Part shown: in pieces, positions 45,291 to 54,738 of the stretch
Layout: the number at the start of each line of letters is the position of its first letter
How positions within the stretch are numbered: position 1 is the stretch's first letter
Assembly (NCBI GenBank): GCA_018266835.1
Contig: JAFDZP010000001.1
Span: 1 to 64,000 of the forward strand
Direction: 5' to 3'
Source of the DNA: Bacteroidota bacterium
GTDB lineage: Bacteria; Bacteroidota; Ignavibacteria; Tepidaquicellales; Tepidaquicellaceae
DNA length: 64,000 bases
Notes under the pieces: model-generated
The model's input: only the letters and a program-made list of their open reading frames with translations
Told to the model about the DNA's origin: nothing
Databases searched by the model: none
Program-made: the position numbers and the translations under genes

Positions 45291-46187
45291 ATGTTTAGAA
45301 AAATAATTTTAGTAACATTTTTATTTGTGTCAGGTTATTCATACTCTCAGAATGACGGTGCAGGAAATACAGGACTCTCATTTTTGAAAACAGGTGTCGG
45401 CGCTCGTGAAATATCGATGGGTGAAGCTGTATCATCAATCTCAGATGACGGTACAGCAGTTTATTACAATCCCGCAAGATTATTCAACGGTCCAAATAAC
45501 AGCCTTACTTTGATGCATAATGCTTCAGTTGCAGATTATACAATTGATTACATCGGGGCAAAAATAAGCTGGAGTAAATTTGCATTCGGCGTAGGAATAC
45601 ATTCAGCAAGTGTAAGCGATATTGAAATAAGAACTGCGCCGGGAGCAGTGATAGATAAGTTCAATTCAAGAGATTTGTCAATCGGTTTATCCTTAGCTTA
45701 TAAATTAAGTGAAAATTTATCTATTGGCGTAACTCCAAAGTTTTTGTACGAAAAAATTTATGTGGATGAATCATCAGGTATGGCATTTGATTTCGGAGCG
45801 AACTACACTAAAAATAATATTAATATGTCATTTGTTGTCGCAAATGTTGGAAGTGTGAATGAATTGAAGAATGAAGAAACAAAGCTGCCTACATATGTAA
45901 GATTTGGAGCGAGCTATAAAACAGGCAAAGGAAATATGTCTTACTTAATCGGTGCAGATGGTTTTAAAGTTATGGATGGCGGTATATTTCATCTTCACAC
46001 CGGGGTAGAAGCCGGATACAAACAAATAGTTTTTTTAAGAGCAGGATATCAGACTCAGTATGAAAATAAAAGTTTTACTGCAGGTGTAGGTTTGAAGTAC
46101 AAGTCTTTGAATTTTGATTATGCATTTGTCCCGTATAAAAATGAATTCGGTTCAAGCAATTCGTTCTCATTAGGATTTACTTTTTAA
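45291..46187 (+). CDS. PorV/PorQ-family outer-membrane protein, copy 2
   Basis: The 298 residues contain a signal peptide (YSYSQ) followed by GLSFLKTGVGAREISMGEA and AVYYNPAR, matching the first copy at the same positions. It is a predicted beta-barrel ending in Phe (LGFTF), as expected for outer-membrane barrels. It is shorter than copy 1 by about 40 residues. The glycosyltransferase at 46223 starts 35 bases downstream. Confidence 0.88.
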   Translation: MFRKIILVTFLFVSGYSYSQNDGAGNTGLSFLKTGVGAREISMGEAVSSISDDGTAVYYNPARLFNGPNNSLTLMHNASVADYTIDYIGAKISWSKFAFGVGIHSASVSDIEIRTAPGAVIDKFNSRDLSIGLSLAYKLSENLSIGVTPKFLYEKIYVDESSGMAFDFGANYTKNNINMSFVVANVGSVNELKNEETKLPTYVRFGASYKTGKGNMSYLIGADGFKVMDGGIFHLHTGVEAGYKQIVFLRAGYQTQYENKSFTAGVGLKYKSLNFDYAFVPYKNEFGSSNSFSLGFTF

Positions 46188-46222
46188 TTCATAAAATTTC
46201 CTGTTCCGGTTAACATGAAAGA

Positions 46223-47923
46223 ATGTTCTTTAATCCTCTCTCATATAAAAAATTTTCAGATTACATAAATGACAAGAAAAACTTTTATGTAATCTTTTTT
46301 GTATTAGTAATTTTTTTATCAATCCTGAAGTTACCTCCGGTTTTTAATACAGATATTCAGCCATGGGATGAAGGTATGTATGCCTCCCGTGTTCTCTCAA
46401 TAGAAAAGTTCGGCGATTTTTTTGACCAGTCAAGCCACTCAGTCGGCAAGTATTATTCGGGTTCTCATCCTCCTTTACTAATATGGATAGGCTACGCAGT
46501 TTCCCGGGTAACAGGTCTCAATGCTGTAACGTTAAAACTAATTTCATATTCTTTCGCTTTGCTTTGCCTTTTATTTTTAATGAAGATAGGAACGTTACTG
46601 CGTTCAATGGAAGTTGGCATTTTTGCTGCAATTATTTTTAGTTCAAATATATTATTTAATATTTTCTCGAAGCGGTTCCAGTTTGATATTGCTTATACTT
46701 TTTTTGTAATATTATCGTTTTATTTTTTCTTTAAATATTTAGTTGAAGGTAAGAAAAAATTCGTTATCTATTGCGGTATTGCTGCAGGATTATGTCTGCT
46801 CTCCAAGCTTCTTGTTGGCGCAATTGTTCCGATTGTTTTGTTTGTCACGTATTTTATTCTCAGGAGAGAAACAAAATATTCCTTTAAAGATTTTCTGTTC
46901 ATAACCGGGTTATCACTTCTGATATCGTTACCATGGTACGTATATTTAATAGTTCACAACGGTAATGAAGCATTAGATTATATTTTAAATTTTCATTTAT
47001 ATCAGAGAGCTACTGTTGGCATAGAGCAAAACGCAAAAAGCACCGGAGTTTTTTATTTTGTAAATTATGTGCTTACTATTATACCCTATGGATTTTTAGC
47101 TTTTTATGCAATTATCCTTAACTTAAAGAATTTTAAAACTATAGACTGGAAAATAAAATTTGTTACTATCTGGTTTATAATTGGAATGGGAATTGTAACT
47201 ATTTTTAAAACAAAACTGGAATCATATTCTTTTCTATTCTTACCGGCAGCCTGCATTCTTATTGCTAATCTGATATATGAATTTAAAACAACATCTTCAA
47301 AAGAAAAAATTTTTACTCTTGTATTATTTGTCCTGAATCTAACTTGGTATTTTACTGAGCACTACCGGACTGTCATAAAAGAATTCTTGTTAAACGGTTT
47401 TATACCTAAACTGGAAATATTTGTCTGTGTAATGTTTTTAGTTTTGTTCTTACTGTTTTTGTTTAGGTTAACTTCTACGAGGATTAATTTAAATTTTGCT
47501 TTTACTCTGATTGTTTTAGTTACATTTGCTTTGAGTAATGTTTATTATCTCATACGTGTACCGTACTGGGAAGACGGTTACAAAATAAGCAATATAAAAA
47601 CGGAAATTGATAAAAATAAAGAAAAAGATATCCTGTATGTTTCAACAGATTACAGACATAATCCTCAATTAACTTTTTATTTTAATGGGGCTGATTTAAA
47701 TTGGGGTAGGGAAGTAACAGGGTACAACTTTAACATGATTGATACGAAAGTCGGAACAGATAGCGTTAAAAAAAAAATAAACCAGCTTGCAAAAAATTAT
47801 TTTATTATTGTAGAGAAAGATAATATTAACCGCGCTATTTATCCTGATTCAAAATTATTTATTCCTGAAGGTTTTACTTTGATTAGCAAAACTTCCGGAT
47901 ACGAACTTTATAAAAATTTTTAA
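46223..47923 (+). CDS. GT39-family membrane glycosyltransferase (ArnT/PMT-like)
   Basis: The 566-residue protein has about 11-12 membrane helices and the acidic GT-C motif WDEGMYASR in the first extracytoplasmic loop, where the Asp-Glu is needed for catalysis in ArnT/PMT enzymes. It transfers a sugar from a polyprenyl-phosphate donor to an acceptor on the outer face of the inner membrane. The acceptor may be a lipid, glycan or protein. The stop directly abuts the next ATG (0 bases), so it heads the glycan run. Confidence 0.88.
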   Translation: MFFNPLSYKKFSDYINDKKNFYVIFFVLVIFLSILKLPPVFNTDIQPWDEGMYASRVLSIEKFGDFFDQSSHSVGKYYSGSHPPLLIWIGYAVSRVTGLNAVTLKLISYSFALLCLLFLMKIGTLLRSMEVGIFAAIIFSSNILFNIFSKRFQFDIAYTFFVILSFYFFFKYLVEGKKKFVIYCGIAAGLCLLSKLLVGAIVPIVLFVTYFILRRETKYSFKDFLFITGLSLLISLPWYVYLIVHNGNEALDYILNFHLYQRATVGIEQNAKSTGVFYFVNYVLTIIPYGFLAFYAIILNLKNFKTIDWKIKFVTIWFIIGMGIVTIFKTKLESYSFLFLPAACILIANLIYEFKTTSSKEKIFTLVLFVLNLTWYFTEHYRTVIKEFLLNGFIPKLEIFVCVMFLVLFLLFLFRLTSTRINLNFAFTLIVLVTFALSNVYYLIRVPYWEDGYKISNIKTEIDKNKEKDILYVSTDYRHNPQLTFYFNGADLNWGREVTGYNFNMIDTKVGTDSVKKKINQLAKNYFIIVEKDNINRAIYPDSKLFIPEGFTLISKTSGYELYKNF

Positions 47924-48904
47924 ATGCTTGAAAAAGGTCAGTCTTTAGAAGTAATACAATCGGATATCGAGACCGATATTGAATGGAAGGAGTTTGTCCG
48001 AAATCAATATAATTTGTTTTATGATGATAAATTTTTGAAGTATCACAATGAATTCAAAAAAAATATTAACTGGCATCATCTTAAAATAAAAATTAAAGAT
48101 ACTAACAGGGTGTTTGCAATAATAACCGGATGTATTGAAAATGATACTTTTGTTTCGTGCAGAGGTGTGAGTTTCGGAGGTTTTTTATGGAAGCACAAGA
48201 TAAATGTTGTTGATTATATGCAGCTTGTAGATGTTTTTAAAAAATATTTTGCTAATACCGATATTAAAAATTGTATTCTGACTGTACCGCCGTTTATTTA
48301 TATGACAAGCCGCAATGAAGAAAATGATTATGCACTTTTTAAAAATGGATTTAAAATCAAAGATGTTTCTATAACTAACATTATTGACCTATATGACTTT
48401 AGCCATAATAAAATATCTTATACAGTTTATAAGCAGGTTGTAAAGCAGCCCGTTGATACTATTGAATATGAAATGATTGAGGATATAAAAGATGGAGACC
48501 TGATTGATATTTATAATCTATTGAAAAAAGACAGAGAGCTTAAAGGTGCAATTCCAACCCATACAAGGGAAGAGCTTATTTACTTGAAACAAAATTTACC
48601 TGATAACATTAAAATATTTCAAGCTAAAATTAGCGGTGAATTGGCAGGCATTTGTGTATTATTTGTCATAAATAAAAATATTATTTTGAATTTTTACCTG
48701 GCTGCAGGTGAAAAATTTAAAGATACAACTGTTATGAAAAATCTTCTGCTTTATACTATAGAATGGAGCGTCGATAATAAATACAAGTACTACGATATAG
48801 GCACATCTGATGTAAACGGAAAATTACTTGATGGATTGTTCAAATTTAAAAAGAGATTTTCTGCTCACGGATTTTTAAGAAAAAATTTTGAAATTAATTT
48901 ATAA
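47924..48904 (+). CDS. FemAB/GNAT-like acyltransferase
   Basis: The 326 residues show two GNAT-like halves as in FemAB peptidyltransferases: an N-terminal part with an EWKEFVRNQYNLFYDD opening and a C-terminal part with YKYYDIGTSDVNG and LFKFKKRFSAHG, the latter matching the FemAB end motif G..FK..FG. Such enzymes add amino-acyl or acyl groups to glycan or peptide precursors. In this operon, modification of a surface glycan is a reasonable inference. No Shine-Dalgarno is needed, because it starts right at the preceding stop. Confidence 0.75.
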   Translation: MLEKGQSLEVIQSDIETDIEWKEFVRNQYNLFYDDKFLKYHNEFKKNINWHHLKIKIKDTNRVFAIITGCIENDTFVSCRGVSFGGFLWKHKINVVDYMQLVDVFKKYFANTDIKNCILTVPPFIYMTSRNEENDYALFKNGFKIKDVSITNIIDLYDFSHNKISYTVYKQVVKQPVDTIEYEMIEDIKDGDLIDIYNLLKKDRELKGAIPTHTREELIYLKQNLPDNIKIFQAKISGELAGICVLFVINKNIILNFYLAAGEKFKDTTVMKNLLLYTIEWSVDNKYKYYDIGTSDVNGKLLDGLFKFKKRFSAHGFLRKNFEINL

Positions 48905-48909
48905 TCAAA

Positions 48910-49872
48910 TTGAGTTTAAAAAATAAAAGAATATTTTTAACAGGCGGCGCAGGATTTATAGGAAGCACTTTAGTTTCTAAGTTATACAAAGATAATGAAA
49001 TTTTAATTTACGATAACTTTTCAAGAGACTCTCTTAAATACAAAAATTTAAAATCAAAGAATATCACAATTGTAAAAGGTGATGTCTTAGATTTAGATTT
49101 AATTAAAAAAACAGTTGAAGGCTTTCAGCCTCAGGTCGCAGTGCATCTTGCTGCTATCGCAGGAATCGATACTGTTATCAAAAGTCCGGTAAGAACTCTT
49201 GAAGTAAATATGGTTGGCACATTTAACTTTTTGAGAGCTTTGCAAAAATATTCCTCGAAGCTTGAACGAGTTCTTGATTTTTCTACCAGTGAAGTACTTG
49301 GTTCATATGCGTACAAATCGACTGAGCTATCCGATACTAACTTTGCTCCTGTCGGCGAAGCGCGATGGACATATTCCATAGGCAAAGTAGCCGGTGAACA
49401 TCTTGTTCACTCATTTTATAAAGAATACGGTTATCCCGCGGTCACTATCAGACCGTTCAATATTTACGGGGCTGGTCAGGTTGGCGAGGGTGCAATACAT
49501 GTATTCATAAAAAATGCAGTCAGGAATAAAACGATTGAAATTCATGGCGACGGAGATCAAATTCGTTCATGGTGTTATGTAGATGATATGATTGACGGAT
49601 TGTTTTTATGTCTTACTAAGAAACAGGCGATAGGAGAGATATTCAATATTGGAAATCCTAAAGGGACGATAACTATTTCATCGCTTGCAGAAAAAATTGT
49701 TTCAATATGTAAATCAAAATCTAAGATAAAATATATACCTAAAAATTATGTAGATGTTGAGCTTAGAATTCCAAGCATTGAAAAAGCAAAAGAACTTCTG
49801 GGATTTATGCCTAAAGTTGATTTAAATGAAGGTATAAGAAGAGCAAGTTTGTTTTATAAAAAGTATTCATAA
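48910..49872 (+). CDS. NAD-dependent nucleotide-sugar epimerase/dehydratase
   Basis: An extended SDR of 320 residues with TGGAGFIG at 11-18, the catalytic Tyr155 and Lys159 (YSIGK) and Ser/Thr near 126-127. It resembles UDP-glucose 4-epimerase or dTDP-glucose 4,6-dehydratase; the Ser-Thr-Ser at 125-127 is followed by Glu, as in dehydratases and some epimerases, so the reaction remains open. It starts at a TTG five bases after the previous stop. Neighbours imply that it makes a sugar for the surface glycan. Confidence 0.88.
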   Translation: MSLKNKRIFLTGGAGFIGSTLVSKLYKDNEILIYDNFSRDSLKYKNLKSKNITIVKGDVLDLDLIKKTVEGFQPQVAVHLAAIAGIDTVIKSPVRTLEVNMVGTFNFLRALQKYSSKLERVLDFSTSEVLGSYAYKSTELSDTNFAPVGEARWTYSIGKVAGEHLVHSFYKEYGYPAVTIRPFNIYGAGQVGEGAIHVFIKNAVRNKTIEIHGDGDQIRSWCYVDDMIDGLFLCLTKKQAIGEIFNIGNPKGTITISSLAEKIVSICKSKSKIKYIPKNYVDVELRIPSIEKAKELLGFMPKVDLNEGIRRASLFYKKYS

Positions 49873-49882
49873 ATATTTCTGA

Positions 49883-50785
49883 ATGAAGTTCTTTATTCTG
49901 ATTCATTCCGTTTCGAGTCTTGTTTGTCTTAACAAATTAATTAAAAAAGGTTATGCGCCTGATTTAGTTATAGCTCACGATAAATATGAAAGAGAAAAGT
50001 TAGATAAAGTATTTTTCACTCCTGTAAAAAAGCTTTGTAAGAGATTCAATATAAAGTTCATAGAATCCGATTACCCCAATGATTTTAAAGTTGATGTAAG
50101 AAATTATGAAATAGGTTTTTGTGTCGGGTACATGAAAATTCTAAGAAAAGATTTTTTTGAAATTCCGAAGTACGGAATATTCAATCTTCACTGTGGAAAG
50201 CTGCCTGAATACAGAGGGCGCGCGCCGATTTCCAGAACCATTATGAACGGCGATGAGAATTTAATAGCATCGCTGCACAAAATTGATGAAGGTGTTGATT
50301 CAGGTCCGGTTGCAATCGAAACTAAAATAAAAATCACTTTAAAAGACGACGTAAATACTCTCTATGAAAAATTTAGTGAAAATTCTTATAAAAGTATAGT
50401 TGAACTGCTAAAAATTTTAAAGAACGGAAAATTAAAATTAAGAAAACAAAGAACAACTAACAGAAAACCATACACAAGATTAACTGAGGAGGAATGCAGG
50501 ATTGACTGGGGTAAAGGACAATTAACTGTCTTTAATAAAATTCGCGCACTGAAGTTTCCTTATCCGGGAGCATTTACTAAGTTGAAAGATAAGAAATATA
50601 TTATAAATGATGCAGTTATTACTAAAAGAAATGTTTCTGGGAAACCGGGTATGATAAGAGAAGTAAAAAGTGATGCTATATATATAACTGTAAAGAGCGG
50701 GGTAATAAAAGCAAGCGACATTTACTGCGGAGGAAAGAAGGTAAATATTGTTAAAGAATTTTTAACGGGAGATAAATTTATTTAA
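49883..50785 (+). CDS. Fmt/ArnA-like formyltransferase
   Basis: The 300-residue protein has the folate-dependent formyltransferase core. Asn101, His103 (NLHCG), LPEYRGRAP at 107-115 and Asp139 (DEGVDSG) match Asn106, His108 and Asp144 of methionyl-tRNA formyltransferase, with the same 36-residue spacing. A C-terminal formyl-transferase domain follows (FPYPGAFTKL region). Context in a glycan operon, not beside a deformylase or fmt neighbours, argues for N-formylation of an amino sugar, as ArnA and WbkC-type enzymes do; the substrate is inferred. Its stop overlaps the next ATG by one base. Confidence 0.85.
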   Translation: MKFFILIHSVSSLVCLNKLIKKGYAPDLVIAHDKYEREKLDKVFFTPVKKLCKRFNIKFIESDYPNDFKVDVRNYEIGFCVGYMKILRKDFFEIPKYGIFNLHCGKLPEYRGRAPISRTIMNGDENLIASLHKIDEGVDSGPVAIETKIKITLKDDVNTLYEKFSENSYKSIVELLKILKNGKLKLRKQRTTNRKPYTRLTEEECRIDWGKGQLTVFNKIRALKFPYPGAFTKLKDKKYIINDAVITKRNVSGKPGMIREVKSDAIYITVKSGVIKASDIYCGGKKVNIVKEFLTGDKFI

Positions 50786-51522
50786 TGAAAATAATTGATG
50801 CACATATACATATTGGCAAGTGGAGCGAGATTTTTTTAAATCTTGAATCTACAGTTGATGAAGCAGTCGCTGAGTTAAAAAAATCAGGAATTGATGAAGC
50901 CATTTGTATGCCTACAGATAGAACTTCGAACACAGAGCTTCTTTCTGAAATAAAATCACGAACTGATTATAAGTTTTATTTTAATGCCTGGATAAATCCT
51001 AAGGATGCAGAATTAGATGAGTTTCTAGAAAAAAATATTTCCGATGTTCATTTTTTTAAAATTCATCCTTCTATAGATAAATTAAAAATTACAGATCCAT
51101 CATTTGAAAAATATTTATATCTTGCTTCAGAAAAGAAAATTCCGATAGTTGTTCATTGCGGAAGATGGAAAGAAATGGCAGGATATGAAATCTGTCTGGA
51201 AGCAGCAAAGAAATTTCCGGACTTGAGATTAATTCTTGCTCATCTTGGCGGAGACCAGCCTTCAATATGTACGCAATGTGCCAAAGATGTTAAGGCAGGG
51301 GGATATGAGAATGTTTACCTTGGTACTGAGTCAGTAAGAGAATTTTATTTTGTAAATGAAGTGGTGAAAACTCTCGGTGCAGAAAGAGTTTTATTCGGCA
51401 GTGATTACAATTTAGGATTACCTGCATCTTACCTCCCTATAATTGACAGACTAAAAGTCAGCAATGAAGAGAAAGAGCTGATATATTCAGGCAACGCAAT
51501 GAAGCTGCTTCAGAAATTGTAA
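50785..51522 (+). CDS. Amidohydrolase-family metal-dependent hydrolase
   Basis: The 245 residues match the amidohydrolase-2/TatD-like barrel: HxH at residues 7 and 9 (DAHIHIG), a Lys in FFKIHPS, His in VVHCG and ILAHLGG, and the catalytic Asp in FGSDYNLG. It is translationally coupled to the formyltransferase by a TAATG overlap. Such a pair suggests an enzyme acting on the same intermediate, for example hydrolysis of an amide or ester of a sugar, but no substrate can be named. Family members also include decarboxylases. Confidence 0.82.
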   Translation: MKIIDAHIHIGKWSEIFLNLESTVDEAVAELKKSGIDEAICMPTDRTSNTELLSEIKSRTDYKFYFNAWINPKDAELDEFLEKNISDVHFFKIHPSIDKLKITDPSFEKYLYLASEKKIPIVVHCGRWKEMAGYEICLEAAKKFPDLRLILAHLGGDQPSICTQCAKDVKAGGYENVYLGTESVREFYFVNEVVKTLGAERVLFGSDYNLGLPASYLPIIDRLKVSNEEKELIYSGNAMKLLQKL

Positions 51523-51541
51523 CAAATTAAGCGGAGCACAG

Positions 51542-52603
51542 TTGGCAAAAATTCTTCACATAGCCCCACAGAATACCGCCGGAATGCCAATGGATTTTGT
51601 AAAAATGCACAGGCAGTTCGGTTTCGAATCCAATCTTGTAACCATATATAAAAATAAATTACACTTCGAAGAAGATATATCTTTAAATCTTGAGCTCCCT
51701 CAAAGCAATTTAGCTAAAAAATGGCGTGATAAAAAAATTGAAACTCCATCTGAGCCCGCACTAAAAATTTATAAGCCAAAAAATATTGTTGAAGAAATAT
51801 ATTTCGGTTTAAGAGATTCTAAGAATAAAAAAAGAATTAATGAACTGATTGAAGAATATAATCTGTTTGATTACGATATTTATCATTTTGACGGGGGAAT
51901 GGATTTTTTCCGGAATCTCAGCTTTGCAAAAGAACTAAAAAAGAGAAAGAAAAAAATTGTATGCTGCTACTTTGGAAGTGATTTACGAACCCGGGGGATT
52001 TTCAAAGAACTTGAAGATATGTCTGATTTATTGCTAACTGTCGAATACGACCATCTTTTACTCCACAGTAAAGTAAATTATATTTTTTTCCCTTTTGATG
52101 TAAAGAATATTAAATTCAAACCGGCGAATAATAATATAAAGAAAATAATTCACTCGCCGACAAACCGCGCATTTAAAGGAACAGATAAGATTTTGCCTGA
52201 AATAGAAAAAGCAAAAAAAGAATGTGACTTTGAATTTTTATTAATGGAAAATATTGATAGGGAAGAACTCTTAAAAATAAAATCAGGCTGCGATTTAGCA
52301 ATTGATCAGGTTGGGGGAGAAATGGGAGGAAGCGGATATGGGAAAAATTCGATAGAAAATTTATCAATGGGAATTCCGACATTCACAGAATTTTTTGATG
52401 ACTATTATAATTTTTTGGATTCAAATCCGTTTATCAATTCAAATATTGGAAATCTTAAAGAAAATATAGTTAAGTTTGTAAAGAGTGTGGCATTAGTTGA
52501 GGAGTATGCAGTTAAAGGAAGAAAATGGGTTGAAGAAACTCATTCCTTTGAAGCAGTGAATGAAAAACTGTTATCATATTATAAAAAGTTCAATATTATT
52601 TGA
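51542..52603 (+). CDS. Putative glycosyltransferase (GT-B-like)
   Basis: The 353-residue soluble protein starts at a TTG (MAKILHIAPQNTAGMP). The early motif and the C-terminal block GYGKNSIENLSMGIPTF, with a Glu-x7-type acidic site, resemble GT4-like nucleotide-binding halves, but conservation is weak and no exact family is recognised. Its location between the amidohydrolase and a flippase supports a role in building the surface glycan. The stop TGA overlaps the flippase ATG (TGATG). Confidence 0.7.
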   Translation: MAKILHIAPQNTAGMPMDFVKMHRQFGFESNLVTIYKNKLHFEEDISLNLELPQSNLAKKWRDKKIETPSEPALKIYKPKNIVEEIYFGLRDSKNKKRINELIEEYNLFDYDIYHFDGGMDFFRNLSFAKELKKRKKKIVCCYFGSDLRTRGIFKELEDMSDLLLTVEYDHLLLHSKVNYIFFPFDVKNIKFKPANNNIKKIIHSPTNRAFKGTDKILPEIEKAKKECDFEFLLMENIDREELLKIKSGCDLAIDQVGGEMGGSGYGKNSIENLSMGIPTFTEFFDDYYNFLDSNPFINSNIGNLKENIVKFVKSVALVEEYAVKGRKWVEETHSFEAVNEKLLSYYKKFNII

Positions 52604-54081
52604 TGGCTAAGTCACCTATAAAAACATTGCTTTCGCATACTGCAATTTATGGAGTAGGATTAGTGCTCAATAAATCGCTTGGCTTTTTATTGCTCCCTGT
52701 TTATACAAATTATTTTACTCCGGGTGACTGGGGAGTTTTTAATATTGTCTGGTCACTATGGATTTTTCTTTCAGTGCTATACAGCCTTGGATTCGAAAAT
52801 TCATTCATGAAGTACTTTATTGAAGAAAAAAATAAAGCAAAAAAATCCGTTATTTATTCTTCCATACTAGCTGCATTATTGATATCATCTTTTATCTTTT
52901 CAGTTTGTATTTATTTCGGCGCCAATACTATAAACAACCTTCTTCATTTCGAAGATACCATAAAGGGAGTGTTTCTTATCAAAGTTCTTGCAGTTCTCCT
53001 ATTCTTTGATACCATTTACAGAATTCCTTTGCTTCTGCTGCGCGCTGAGCTCAACACAAAAGTTTATACATACCTTACAATTGTAACACTTATCATAAAT
53101 CTAGGATTAAATCTTTTTCTAATAATCGTCCAGCACTATGGTATTGAAGCAATTTTCTACAGCTATATCGTTTCGGTTTTTGTCACTACAGTTATTTGTT
53201 TGTTTGTTACCGGCCCTTATCTGACACTAAAAATTTCATTCAACGAAATTAAAAGACAGCTTTCGTTCGGTTTTAAATTTATTTTTATTGGTCTTTTTAT
53301 TTTAGTAATAGATATTTCGGATAGATTTTTTCTCAAGTATTATTACAACGAAAGCGTTGTTGGTGTGTACAGCGCAAATTACAGACTTGGTACGGTTATG
53401 AGTTTAATAATTTCAGCTTATAAATTTTCGTGGACTCCGTATTTCATGAATCTTTCCGAAAATCCCGATAACAAAAATATTATTTCAAAAATATTCACCT
53501 ACTTTGTATTTACAGGTTTATTTTTATTTCTTTTCTTTTCCTTTTTCATTGCACCGATTGTTCAGTTAAAAATCAGCGGCTATTATATTCTCAACGAAGC
53601 TTACTGGAGCGGTCTGAAAATCATTCCTATAATTTTGCTTTCATATTTTTTCTCGGGACTTCATTCAAACTTAACAGTCGCCCCATTCTTTTCTGACAGG
53701 ACAGATGTACTGCTTAAAATTTCCATTATTGGATTAGCTGCAAATCTGGGATTGAACTTATGGCTAATTCCGAATTACGGAATGACCGGGGCAGCTCTTT
53801 CTACTTTGTTTACTTATGTAATAATGTTCGTTGTACTTTATATCCAGTCTCAGCAATTATTCAGAATTGATTTTGATTTAAGAAAATTAGGGATTATCTC
53901 TCTTTTAACTATCATTTCTTATTTCGCAGTTTTTTTTCTGCAAAGTAATTATTTTAAAAATCCACTTTACCATAGTATAATTGCTATAGTAATATTAAGC
54001 TTATTTTTACTTTTTTGCGTAAAATTTAATATAATTCAGTTTAATTACCTAAAGAAAATCTTTGTTAGAGAGAAGACTTAA
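52603..54081 (+). CDS. Wzx-type polysaccharide flippase (MATE/MOP superfamily)
   Basis: The 492-residue protein has about 12-14 membrane helices and the opening TLLSHTAIYGVGLVLNKSLGFLLLP typical of Wzx/RfbX flippases, which move lipid-linked glycan units across the inner membrane. I start it at the ATG at 52603, overlapping the previous stop by one base (TGATG); a TTG at 52600 is also in frame but less likely. It closes the run of glycan genes and indicates Wzx-type export, although no Wzy polymerase or ligase is in this window. Confidence 0.88.
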   Translation: MAKSPIKTLLSHTAIYGVGLVLNKSLGFLLLPVYTNYFTPGDWGVFNIVWSLWIFLSVLYSLGFENSFMKYFIEEKNKAKKSVIYSSILAALLISSFIFSVCIYFGANTINNLLHFEDTIKGVFLIKVLAVLLFFDTIYRIPLLLLRAELNTKVYTYLTIVTLIINLGLNLFLIIVQHYGIEAIFYSYIVSVFVTTVICLFVTGPYLTLKISFNEIKRQLSFGFKFIFIGLFILVIDISDRFFLKYYYNESVVGVYSANYRLGTVMSLIISAYKFSWTPYFMNLSENPDNKNIISKIFTYFVFTGLFLFLFFSFFIAPIVQLKISGYYILNEAYWSGLKIIPIILLSYFFSGLHSNLTVAPFFSDRTDVLLKISIIGLAANLGLNLWLIPNYGMTGAALSTLFTYVIMFVVLYIQSQQLFRIDFDLRKLGIISLLTIISYFAVFFLQSNYFKNPLYHSIIAIVILSLFLLFCVKFNIIQFNYLKKIFVREKT

Positions 54082-54152
54082 AGTAATACTTTAAGCTTTT
54101 ATCTTGACTTTTTTACCGCGATTAATTACGTTTATATAATCTAATTTTACCA

Positions 54153-54662
54153 ATGAAAAATATATATCTACTCCCTATATTTTTCCTCCTATTTTTTTCC
54201 GGGCAGGCATTCTCCCAGCTCACTGGCGAAGGGGAGCCAAGTGAAGAAATTGAATCCGCAGATGTATCAATGGAGCAGATGCTCGGAATGTTCGATGGTA
54301 TTATTAACGAGGATTTGATTGATAATATTTCTGAAATTTTACCGAACGATGCTGTTATCGTAAACTATGGCGCAGGTGATTTTTCCGGCGAAGGAATGAC
54401 AGATATAACTATCTCGTACAAAACCAAATCTACTCCCGATCATAAATTAAACGTTATATTTCTTATCAATGAAGATGATAAACAGTTTAAGGTAATGAAA
54501 GAAGATGTTGTGGAATGGGTAGATGTTCCTTATGATGTTGCATTCAGTATCAGTGAAGGCACATGCGTTTTTACTTATAGAGAAGGCAAGCAGTGGAGAT
54601 TCCAAAGATACTTCTATTATAATGATACAGTCTTCCTTCTTCAGGATGAAACAATAGACTAA
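54153..54662 (+). CDS. Small exported acidic protein of unknown function
   Basis: The 169 residues have a signal peptide ending QAFSQ. The acidic mature part (about 30 Asp/Glu early on) is followed by a beta-rich half with DAVIVNYGAGDFSGEGMTDITISYK, an FG-GAP/VCBS-like calcium-site pattern (D-x-S-x-E-G-x-T-D). Function unknown. It follows the flippase by 71 bases and ends in a strong terminator, so it may be the last gene of the run or a separate unit. Confidence 0.78.
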   Translation: MKNIYLLPIFFLLFFSGQAFSQLTGEGEPSEEIESADVSMEQMLGMFDGIINEDLIDNISEILPNDAVIVNYGAGDFSGEGMTDITISYKTKSTPDHKLNVIFLINEDDKQFKVMKEDVVEWVDVPYDVAFSISEGTCVFTYREGKQWRFQRYFYYNDTVFLLQDETID

Positions 54663-54690
54663 AAATATTTATTTTATATCAGAGATTTCA

Positions 54691-54722
54691 AAAGGCGAAC
54701 TTATAATGTTCGCCTTTTTTAT
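54691..54722 (+). terminator. Terminator between the acidic protein gene and the convergent TonB receptor
   Basis: AAAGGCGAAC at 54691-54700 pairs with GTTCGCCTTT at 54708-54717, followed by TTTATTT. It probably also ends the minus-strand receptor transcript. Confidence 0.9.
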
Positions 54723-54738
54723 TTGAAGTTATATGATA

